A model generated the notes under the pieces. The model was given only the letters and a program-made list of their open reading frames with translations. It searched no databases and was not told the DNA's origin. This document shows positions 1-8,968 of a DNA stretch of 64,000 nt, piece after piece. Origin of the DNA: Fasciola hepatica (Eukaryota; Platyhelminthes; Trematoda; Plagiorchiida; Fasciolidae); assembly GCA_948099385.1 (NCBI GenBank), contig CANUEZ040000012.1, forward strand, positions 10,333,501-10,397,500, given 5' to 3'. Position 1 is the stretch's first letter; each line of letters starts with the position of its first letter. Both the position numbers and the translations under genes were made by a program.

Positions 1-109
1 CCATACTAGTGGGCAGGTTCCTGGTTAGTTTAACAACTCATCGTCTGATGGCATCAGTGATCAACCTTCTTGGTGGGGGGCGAAAAATTGTGAAGCTATA
101 GTAATCTGT

Positions 110-1825
110 AGAAAAAGACTGACAGCCCGCAAGACGTACAAAACCGAATGAGCACGGGAGAGCTACAATGTGTCCAGGAACTCAGCCCAAGCGACCAGGA
201 GAGCAGAGGAAGGTTCTTCTAAACGCGGGTTAGTTGTATCGGACCGTGTAAACTCCAAAGGTATCTGTGTGCTTGTCCACTTGAAAGAACGTATGAGAGA
301 ATGTGTAGCAACTTCGGGAGGAGCATTGGACAATTAGCTCTAAGCGTGGAAGAGAAGGTCAACACGCTCTTGCTGTTTGCCAAGAACATATATCGGCCAG
401 TAAATAATCTATAGGAAATAATAAGGGAAGCACAATTGCCTTCAATACCCGAACTGTGTGCAGACGAGGCAAAGGTACGCATGGAATTTCAAATAGAAAC
501 AATGCCACAGGACCAGATGGGACTCACTCAGTTCTCATTCAGCCTCTATCTGAGTTCCTAGGGGCTCCGGTGACGCTGCTTTGTGAAGCATCATTTAGAA
601 TATACAAGATAGGACCCCGACAAAAGGCTGAAAACTGCCAGTCGGCTACGCTAACTTCAGTACCGTGTAAGTGCTTGGAGTTAATAGCGAGGAAGCACAT
701 CTCTAGACGCTTGTTTCAGTATGACCTCACATCAGTTGCTCAGCGCGAGCCCGTGGCGGGTCGACCTTGTCTGGCGAACCTCCTGCTGTTCCTCGAGGAG
801 GTAACCAGGTGCCTGGACGAAGGACAGTTAGTTGAGGTCTCCTGCATGGACTTCAGCGGAGCTCTTGATTCTGTGAAGCACGTTTCTGGACGTCAAACTG
901 CGCCTATGGGAACTGTTGACAAGACAATGCAGTTTGTCAATAGCCTTCTAACAGGGCGAACGTTTAGTGTTGAGGTGCATAGTCATGTGTCGAAATCAGA
1001 TGGTGTAACTATCAGGGGGCTCGGCGCTCGGGCCCTCTTCTCTCTGCTCTTCCTCATCTCCATCAACGATCTGGCACGCGAACTTGCCAATCCTACCTTT
1101 GTGTTCGCCGGCGAAGTCAAGGCAGCTGGAGTAGATATGGACCTCGACGTATTGGCCATACAAAACTGGTTGCCCGGATGGAACCCTCCACTGAGCCTCG
1201 CCAAAAGCAAATATCGGACCATGAATACGGTGGCTAGAGGGGATGGCAGGATATCAATGCAGATGGTCTTTCAGGTTGAAGACTTGGACGTAATGCTAGA
1301 TAACTGTTTCAAGCTATCGAAGCAGTGCACCGCAGCGAGAACTATGGCCCGAAGGGGACTCTTTCGAGTTGGAGCTACCACGTCGTGTAGGGGGTCGGAG
1401 ATTTTCGTCCCGATCTTCCAGGCCGTAGTTAGAACACACCTGGAGTGCTGCGCACAAGCCTGGGCACCGTACTGTCGGAAAGATATAGACCTTGTGAGGA
1501 AGCTACAAAGGTTAGCCATCAGAAGGTTGACTAGACAAAGGGTTTGACTAAACAAAGTGCCTCCATGCCCTGCATCTGTTCCCGATGATAAGGCGGCGCG
1601 TTCGCTTAATGGAGGGACTGTTAGATGTAGATTGAGAAGACCTCGTCTCCCCGATCCCAGAGAGAGAGGCACAATGTAGCATAGTATTTGTTGTAGAGAG
1701 AGCACTCAAGGCCCCAAATTAGAGCAAATCACTTCGCAAATTGGGGGGATACCCTTTTGGAATAAGCCCCTGGGGAGCTCGTGAGTGTTACAACAACCAA
1801 AGCTTTTAAAAAAGCGATGAGCTAG
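110..1825 (+). pseudogene. CR1/Jockey-group non-LTR retrotransposon relic, reverse transcriptase region (unit 1)
   Basis: Remains of a LINE pol protein, which in a live element nicks target DNA and reverse-transcribes its own RNA. Collinear pieces are visible. A basic linker that normally lies between endonuclease and RT (ARKTYKTE, stop, then HLKERMRE) occupies about 112-340. EEKVNTLLLFAKNIYRP lies at 349-399 and is followed by a TAG at 412. After a frame change near 490, an open stretch runs from about 456 to 1547 with ATGPDG, LTSVPCK, LLLFLEEVTR, MDFSGALDSV, a degraded GVPQGS-type turn, FLISINDLARELANP, FAGEVK and THLECCAQAWAP. A C-terminal ELVSVTTTKAFKKAM lies at 1775-1819 and ends with TAG at 1823. 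The catalytic Asp pair (normally FADD) reads F-A-G-E at 1104-1115, and residues between the palm Asp block and the thumb are shortened. The endonuclease domain is absent. It is not functional as an RT. Confidence 0.88.
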
Positions 1826-2287
1826 TGCTGGGTGGCAGTATATCACAAGGTATGGTAGGTAGTCTAAGGGTCAGATGCAATGCATCCATTGTTTCCCCCT
1901 TTCGCTACTGAGAACTGATACTGCACAAAATTTCCGACTTTCAGAAAAAGAAAACCACGCAGTATTAGGAGCTGCGGAAACGCATCGAAAACACAACTAT
2001 CTGGACGTGCGATTGGCTCCGGCCACGCAAAGTCCCATCAAAACCGAAGTCAACTGAGCGTCCTAAAATGTACTCCACGAAAGTGTAGCGCAATCCGCAT
2101 CTTATTATGCACACCGAGTATCCCATAACTACAAAACTCTTGAACGGGCCTGATTGAAAAAGCAGAAAATTTATTGACAGTTAGTTTTATTTGTCGAGAA
2201 CTTGCACCTGTTGTTTGAACGTATCCCCTGTGGGTTACATCCTGTCTTGGGCGGTTGGACTTTGGGTGGTTGTTCCCTCCGGTGATC
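1826..2287 (+). other. Short spacer between LINE relic and zinc-knuckle gene; probable 5' flank/UTR
   Basis: No coding frame here is convincing. An inverted CCAAT box (gattgg) lies at 2011-2016 in a locally GC-rich context, and AT-rich sequence follows at about 2160-2190 (aaatttattgac, ttttattt). This is a plausible promoter/5' UTR for the gene that starts at 2288, but no TATA box or initiator can be assigned. The nearest AG dinucleotides upstream of the ATG that could serve as splice or trans-splice acceptors are near 2180-2184. Equivalent stretches lie at 7729-8190, 13630-14091 and 19531-19992. Confidence 0.3.
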
Positions 2288-3065
2288 ATGTCTGATACTT
2301 GCTACCAATGTGGGCGTTCGGGGCACTTTGCTCGTGATTGTAGGGCTGGAGGCTCTGGCGGCCGCGGTGGTGGCGGCAGCCGCGGCGGTGACGGTTATCG
2401 TGGTGGTCGCTCGGGACGTGGTAAGTAAATCGGCCATTGTTCGCGGACATTTTTAATTGTCACTTCGATGGGCTTGTTACGAATAGCTGTTTCATATTTT
2501 CAGCAGATGTGTGCTTCACTTGTGGTCAAAGTGGACACATGGCCCGTGACTGTGTGAACGAACGCAGCAGCGGCGGTGGTGGCGGCAGCGGATACGGTGG
2601 CAGCAGAGGTGAGTTGGTTTCGAATACTCCGTGTAGCGGAATAAGTGTTTTGATGGCTGTTACATTTGCGCTGCTATCGGTGCTAAATAGAGGATGCTTT
2701 GACTAACGAGTTATTTCGGTGAATGAGTGGCGTGTGATCGGTATCTCTTTATGTCTTGCAGGCGCATGTTACACCTGTGGTGGATCCGGACATATCGCTC
2801 GTGATTGCACGAGCACTCAGCGCGGAGGTAGTTATGGTGGTGGCGGCGGCGGTGGTGGTGGTGGTGGTGGTCGCGGATGCTACAATTGTGGTGAGATTGG
2901 TCATGTGGCACGTAGCTGCCCCAATAATCAGAGAAATGGAACAAGTAATATCCAGTGTTACAGGTACTGCGGTCGATGTGTTTCTTGATGTTTCGGTTTA
3001 GGTGTCATCAGTACGGTCATACGGCTCGAGATTGTACGGACAGTGCAGCTACAGCAGAGGCATAG
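2288..3065 (+). CDS. CNBP-like five-CCHC zinc-knuckle protein, four exons (unit 1 copy)
   Basis: Exons are 2288-2420, 2504-2608, 2762-2963 and 3002-3065 (504 nt, 167 residues plus TAG). Introns are 83, 153 and 38 bp, with donors GTAAGT, GTGAGT and GTACTG and AG acceptors, in phases 1, 1 and 2. The ATG has A at -3. Five C-x2-C-x4-H-x4-C knuckles fall at residues 5-18, 48-61, 82-95, 119-132 and 145-158, with ligands intact. Linkers are rich in Gly, Arg and Ser (RGG-like), and a run of exactly 12 Gly sits at 105-116. Proteins of the CNBP/Gis2/Byr3 family bind single-stranded, G-rich RNA or DNA and act in mRNA translation and stability; CNBP itself has seven knuckles, so this is a shorter member. 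Exon boundaries were set by frame and by completing knuckles 2, 3 and 5. This copy has Ser rather than Gly in the exon 2 linker, Thr154 in knuckle 5 and Thr164 near the end. No AATAAA follows closely; the nearest candidates are AGTAAA at 3123 and ATTAAA at 4938. Confidence 0.9.
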
Positions 3066-5903
3066 GAAAGCTGATTGGTGTCGACGAACGTCCCTTCCTT
3101 CATTTTCAAGATGTCTCTGCACAGTAAACGGTGGATCGCTTACGCGGGGTTTCGTCTTGCATCCTAACATTTACTAATTATATATTGCCTGAAAAATGTT
3201 GGAGTGTTCTGCAATGGTTTTTGGGTGGACGTTCGTGATTTATCGGTGTCGGATGAGCACTGGGTATTGTGAAAAATCAGGGTATTATGACGCCGAGGGC
3301 CAAAAGAAAACTGCTAATGACTGTACGATGTGAACAGGAGAGTTTCGATACAAGTGTTCTTTAGGAATCGTTCCTTATGAATTGGTGTTGCGCTGCAGCA
3401 GCCGTCATGCTTAAACTGTACCAGATTTAGGGCGAAAATACTGTCTGTGGGTGTGTGAACCCCTGGCGTGGCCCTGTTATAACGCTGGGGTGTGATCTGC
3501 ACCCATGAAGAGGTTGCATCCTCATTGTGATGGAGCGTGTACTTTAGTCGAAGTCGCTAGATTCATCTCACGGCGAGGCGTCAGTAACCTCGACAGTTCT
3601 GGGGAACGTGGGCCATTGTGGTTTACGAAAGGTTTGCACGACTAGGGTCCATCACAACTTGTGTGCGTTGATGGGATGGTGTCGAATTATCCTCGGTTCG
3701 AAGGGTGAGTTCGGCGTCCGAAATTGTGGTTCATTTGGAAAATGTTTGCTGTTTGCCGCTTCTTTGGTTGTGCTAATTGTGCGAAACTGGAAGCTTCAGA
3801 ATCGAAAACTGTGTTGGCAGCAGTGCCCAGCGACTTGTGAGCCACTGGACTGGTGTCGTGTACGAGGTGGCACCGTTTGATGCGAAGAGGTTTGGCCCGC
3901 GACGGAGAATGCGTGATGCGCACGGTTGGTCAGGCGCCGACGTCGAAAACTGAAACGGAGGTGAGATATTTTTGGGTACGCGACTGGGCCGCGCGAATTC
4001 TGTCCACAGACGTGAATTTCCGGGGCTGGTATGCGAGTGTGATATTGATGTGTACAATAGACTGAGATTTGGTACCAAATGATGTTCCATATTTCATTGT
4101 GCACGATCTGTTTTGAAACCTACTATACATTACCCCTGACTCTATGACGATTGCAGGCTTCAGGCAAATAACCGAGCCTCTTATTATGTGAATCATAGTT
4201 TTTTCGGTCTGGTCGTTTTTTTTTGAATTGACTGGAGTAAACGAAACTAGGCTGGGGGAAGATTTGCGCTTAGGTGCCCTGCTGGCGCCGTTGGAAGTGC
4301 CAGAGTGATGTATTGTCTCACGCTCCTTGCGGTGTGGCGGTGTCCCAGTGCCATCGGTCAGATGTGCTTGATCGTTCGTCTTATTGGCGCATTCCCTTGA
4401 TAGTATTTGACGGGTTTTGTGGCCCGAGTCGTTAAAATGCTACGAGTGGCTATTCATTGAGTTTTTCAGTGGTTCAGTGCCACGATTTTCGTTCACCGGC
4501 ACTATAAGGTGTGCTCATTTTAATAGTCCCGATGACTGAGTTCTGGTCCTCGTGTTTTAATCGAGTTCTCATCCTTCGTGCTTATAGTATCTGTGGCCAC
4601 TCCACATTAATAGTAATAAGATGTTTCACTATGTGATCGGTGCTCTCAATATTGTTTCCGTTTGCAGGTTGAAAGGACGGAATCCATGGACTTGACCTCC
4701 GTTTTGCGTGCGAAAACCATCGTGTCGGAGACCGTTGGGTTTGGTGTATGGGGAACCAGCCTCAAGGGTCTGATTCATGGTGCATTTAACGACCAGTGCC
4801 TACAACAAAAAATATATGTTGTGCGGAAGTCCTTTGGGTTCTGCTTTTGTTTACCGTGAGAGGGTTCCACGGTGTGTCGTTCCTTGATGTGTTGCATAGG
4901 AGTGTGATAGATGGCATGAGCGTCCACTTGCGTTTGTATTAAAAAATACGATAACCATCGAGATGCACTTTCGCAATACTGTTATCTCGAGTGAGCTTCG
5001 ACATCCCTGGTGCCTCAATTGCGATCGCGAGATCTCGGTCGTGTTTGAATTAGTTGTATGATAAGGTTGGAAACCACTAGTCTGGTTTGGCTTACTCGTG
5101 CTCATGCGTGAATATGGCATGCCGCAGTAACTGATGCCCACGGCCTACGTTGGTTTACCGCACGAGTCCCCTATGGGTCCGATGTTTTATTTGTCCTGAC
5201 GACAGCCATAGGAACAGTTCGTTTCTCGCGAGTGGGTTTCGAAGTTAATTCGCTCCGCCCCTCATGGTGCTCAGAGTCTTGTGACGGATTACGATAGCGG
5301 TAGAATGAGTGGATCTATCGAGGTGTTGGCAATATCAGTTTAGGTGTGGTTCGAAGGCTTGAAACTTCGGTCTGGGAGTGAATTCCAATTTCCTTGCTCG
5401 AGTGGGACTCAGAGCGAGTCTCTCCGGGCTTCAAACTTGTGCTTCACGGATGTGTTGGAGTAGAATGACCTGATATAAGTCCTTCGATTTCAGAGTAATG
5501 GATAGGCGACGAAAAAGGACGGCGAATGTGTGTTAGTGGCGCGCCCGTATTAAGTTAGCTTAAGATGTATAGAAGCCCAAGGTTTGTCTAACCGAGTCTT
5601 AAACTTCTTCCCGATGGTTGTCTCAACCCCATCGTTTGAAATTCGTTCCCAGTACTTCAGAACCCAGCATTCGAATAGGTCTGCTTTCAAGCTCCAGCAG
5701 GTGAGCGGCTTCATTAACTTTTATCCGTGCCGTCGGGGATAACCGGTTGCTTTATTCATGGAGTTTGGTGGCAAACGTGATGGTGGTAACCCACTGGAAC
5801 GGCCTCAGCTAGTGGGAATTAACAGTTACCAGTTTTTCGGTGGCGCATGTATACCGGTGATGTCTTTGTGCGTCACCTGTGTGAGTTAAATAGTAGGGGA
5901 GGG
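3066..5903. other. 2.8-kb non-coding remainder of unit 1
   Basis: I see no protein family, tRNA or rRNA here. The first part is presumably 3' UTR of the zinc-knuckle gene. Small features are AGTAAA at 3123-3128, ATTAAA at 4938-4943, two abutting perfect palindromes at 5021-5028 (GCGATCGC) and 5028-5037 (CGAGATCTCG), and a bulged hairpin at 5612-5634 (CGATGG paired with CCATCG). An open stretch at 4662-4859 follows a pyrimidine-rich acceptor-like sequence (ccgtttgcag) and is conserved in all four units. It resembles nothing I know, and its conservation is no more than that of the surrounding DNA. Equivalent stretches lie at 8969-11804, 14870-17705 and 20771-23571. Confidence 0.6.
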
Positions 5904-6012
5904 CCATACTAGTGGGCAGGTTCCTGGTTAGTTTAACAACTCATCGTCTGATGGCATCAGTGATCAACCTTCTTGGTGGGGGGCGAAAAATTGTGAAGCT
6001 ATAGTAATCTGT

Positions 6013-7728
6013 AGAAAAAGACTGACAGCCCGCAAGACGTACAAAACCGAATGAGCACGGGAGAGCTACAATGTGTCCAGGAACTCAGCCCAAGCGACCA
6101 GGAGAGCAGAGGAAGGTTCTTCTAAACGCGGGTTAGTTGTATCGGACCGTGCAAACTCCAAAGGTATCTGTGTGCTTGTCCACTTGAAAGAACGTATGAG
6201 AGAATGTGTAGCAACTTCGGGAGGAGCATTGGACAATTAGCTCTAAGCGTGGAAGAGAAGGTCAACACGCTCTTGCTGTTTGCCAAGAACATATATCGGC
6301 CAGTAAATAATCTATAGGAAATAATAAGGGAAGCACAATTGCCTTCAATACCCGAACTGTGTGCAGACGAGGCAAAGGTACGCATGGAATTTCAAATAGA
6401 AACAATGCCACAGGACCAGATGGGACTCACTCAGTTCTCATTCAGCCTCTATCTGAGTTCCTAGGGGCTCCGGTGACGCTGCTTTGTGAAGCATCATTTA
6501 GAATATACAAGATAGGACCCCGACAAAAGGCTGAAAACTGCCAGTCGGCTACGCTAACTTCAGTACCGTGTAAGTGCTTGGAGTTATTAGCGAGGAAGCA
6601 CATCTCTAGACGCTTGTTTCAGTATGACCTCACATCAGTTGCTCAGCGCGAGCCCGTGGCGGGTCGACCTTGTCTGACGAACCTCCTGCTGTTCCTCGAG
6701 GAGGTAACCAGGTGCCTGGACGAAGGACAGTTAGTTGAGGTCTCCTGCATGGACTCCAGCGGAGCTCTTGATTCTGTGAAGCACGTTTCTGGACGTCAAA
6801 CTGCGCCTATGGGAACTGTTGACAAGACAATGCAGTTTGTCAATAGCCTTCTAACAGGGCGAACGTTTAGTGTTGAGGTGCATAGTCATGTGTCGAAATC
6901 AGATGGTGTAACTATCAGGGGGCTCGGCGCTCGGGCCCTCTTCTCTCTGCTCTTCCTCATCTCCATCAACGATCTGGCACGCGAACTTGCCAATCCTACC
7001 TTTGTGTTCACCGGCGAAGTCAAGGCAGCTGGAGTAGATATGGACCTCGACGTATTGGCCATACAAAACTGGTTGCCCGGATGGAACCCTCCACTGAGCC
7101 TCGCCAAAAGCAAATATCGGACCATGAATACGGTGGCTAGAGGGGATGGCAGGATATCAATGCAGATGGTCTTTCAGGTTGAAGACTTGGACGTAATGCT
7201 AGATAACTGTTTCAAGCTATCGAAGCAGTGCACCGCAGCGAGAACTATGGCCCGAAGGGGACTCTTTCGAGTTGGAGCTACCACGTCGTGTAGGGGGTCG
7301 GAGATTTTCGTCCCGATCTTCCAGGCCGTAGTTAGAACACACCTGGAGTGCTGAGCACAAGCCTGGGCACCGTACTGTCGGAAAGATATAGACCTTGTGA
7401 GGAAGCTACAAAGGTTAGCCATCAGAAGGTTGACTAGACAAAGGGTTTGACTAAACAAAGTGCCTCCATGCCCTGCATCTGTTCCCGATGATAAGGCGGC
7501 GCGTTCGCTTAATGGAGGGACTGTTAGATGTAGATTGAGAAGACCTCGTCTCCCCGATCCCAGAGAGAGAGGCACAATGTAGCATAGTATTTGTTGTAGA
7601 GAGAGCACTCAAGGCCCCAAATTAGAGCAAATCACTTCGCAAATTGGGGGGATACCCTTTTGGAATAAGCCCCTGGGGAGCTCGTGAGTGTTACAACAAC
7701 CAAAGCTTTTAAAAAAGCGATGAGCTAG
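6013..7728 (+). pseudogene. CR1/Jockey-group LINE relic, RT region (unit 2)
   Basis: Same collinear fragment as in unit 1. Here the long open stretch starting near 6359 is cut at 7352-7354, where a Cys codon (TGC) in the thumb motif THLEC has become TGA. The FADD-equivalent motif reads F-T-G-E, so it differs from unit 1 but is equally dead. The Phe after the first palm Asp is Ser (MDSSG), a state shared with unit 4 but not units 1 and 3. The C-terminal tail frame ends at about 7728. Confidence 0.87.
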
Positions 7729-8190
7729 TGCTGGGTGGCAGTATATCACAAGGTATGGTAGGTAGTCTAAGGGTCAGATGCAATGCATCCATTGTTTCCC
7801 CCTTTCGCTACTGAGAACTGATACCGCACAAAATTTCCGACTTTCAGAAAAAGAAAACCACGCAGTATTAGGAGCTGCGGAAACGCATCGAAAACACAAC
7901 TATCTGGACGTGCGATTGGCTCCGGCCACGCAAAGTCCCATCAAAACCGAAGTCAACTGAGCGTCCTAAAATGTACTCCACGAAAGTGTAGCGCAATCCG
8001 CATCTTATTATGCACACCGAGTATCCCATAACTACAAAACTCTTGAACGGGCCTGATTGAAAAAGCAGAAAATTTATTGACAGTTAGTTTTATTTGTCGA
8101 GAACTTGCACCTGTTGTTTGAACGTATCCCCTGTGGGTTACATCCTGTCTTGGGCGGTTGGACTTTGGGTGGTTGTTCCCTCCGGTGATC

Positions 8191-8968
8191 ATGTCTGATA
8201 CTTGCTACCAATGTGGGCGTTCGGGGCACTTTGCTCGTGATTGTAGGGCTGGAGGCTCTGGCGGCCGCGGTGGTGGCGGCAGCCGCGGCGGTGACGGTTA
8301 TCGTGGTGGTCGCTCGGGACGTGGTAAGTAAATCGGCCATTGTTCGCGGACATTTTTAATTGTCACTTCGATGGGCTTGTTACGAATAGCTGTTTCATAT
8401 TTTCAGCAGATGTGTGCTTCACTTGTGGTCAAAGTGGACACATGGCCCGTGACTGTGTGAACGAACGCAGCAGCGGCGGTGGTGGCGGCGGCGGATACGG
8501 TGGCAGCAGAGGTGAGTTGGTTTCGAATACTCCGTGTAGCGGAATAAGTGTTTTGATGGCTGTTACATTTGCGCTGCTATCGGTGCTAAATAGAGGATGC
8601 TTTGACTAACGAGTTATTTCGGTGAATGGGTGGCGTGTGATCGGTATCTCTTTATGTCTTGCAGGCGCATGTTACACCTGTGGTGGATCCGGACATATCG
8701 CTCGTGATTGCACGAGCACTCAGCGCGGAGGTAGTTATGGTGGTGGCGGCGGCGGTGGTGGTGGTGGTGGTGGTCGCGGATGCTACAATTGTGGTGAGAT
8801 TGGTCATGTGGCACGTAGCTGCCCCAATAATCAGAGAAATGGAACAAGTAATATCCAGTGTTACAGGTACTGCGGTCGATGTGTTTCTTGATGTTTCGGT
8901 TTAGGTGTCATCAGTACGGTCATATGGCTCGAGATTGTACGGACAGTGCAGCTGCAGCAGAGGCATAG
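8191..8968 (+). CDS. CNBP-like five-CCHC zinc-knuckle protein, four exons (unit 2 copy)
   Basis: Exons are 8191-8323, 8407-8511, 8665-8866 and 8905-8968; all splice sites and the frame are as in the first copy, giving 167 residues. Compared with copy 1 it has Gly instead of Ser in the exon 2 linker, Met154 instead of Thr in the fifth knuckle (H-M-A-R-D-C) and Ala164 instead of Thr. These three differences are the only coding changes I find and all alter the protein. Exon 1, exon 3 and the 12-Gly run are identical. Intron 2 differs at one base near 8628 (gaatggg). The CAGCAG double acceptor at the start of exon 2 is preserved. Nothing suggests inactivation. Confidence 0.9.

Larger units (their letters stand above)
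1..5903 (+). repeat. Array A unit 1
   Basis: This is the most divergent unit. Private states include gtgtaaac at about 270, GCC instead of ACC in the dead RT motif at 1107, a serine codon in exon 2, threonine codons 154 and 164 in exon 4, an extra TC at 4141-4142, and cagagc near 5412 where the others read cagggc. Contents in order: LINE relic about 110-1825, an inter-element stretch 1826-2287, zinc-knuckle gene 2288-3065, and non-coding 3066-5903. Confidence 0.97.

Noticed and set aside
1271..1705. 144-codon minus-strand frame
   Set aside because: It lies antisense to the LINE RT thumb region, which has clear family motifs on the plus strand.
2171..2437. Minus-strand Ala/Thr-rich frame over exon 1
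   Set aside because: Antisense of the Gly/Arg-rich exon 1 of the zinc-knuckle gene; the composition is fully explained by that.
2711..2944. Minus-strand open frame with runs of His
   Set aside because: It is the antisense reading of the GGT/GGC poly-glycine codons in exon 3 and has no independent support.
2719..2988. A separate 89-residue two-knuckle protein starting within intron 2
   Set aside because: The frame begins in intron 2 and reads into intron 3; splicing with good GT/AG sites gives a complete five-knuckle protein instead.
5340..5380. tRNA-like T-loop string (ggttcgaagg)
   Set aside because: No matching acceptor, D or anticodon stems could be folded around it.
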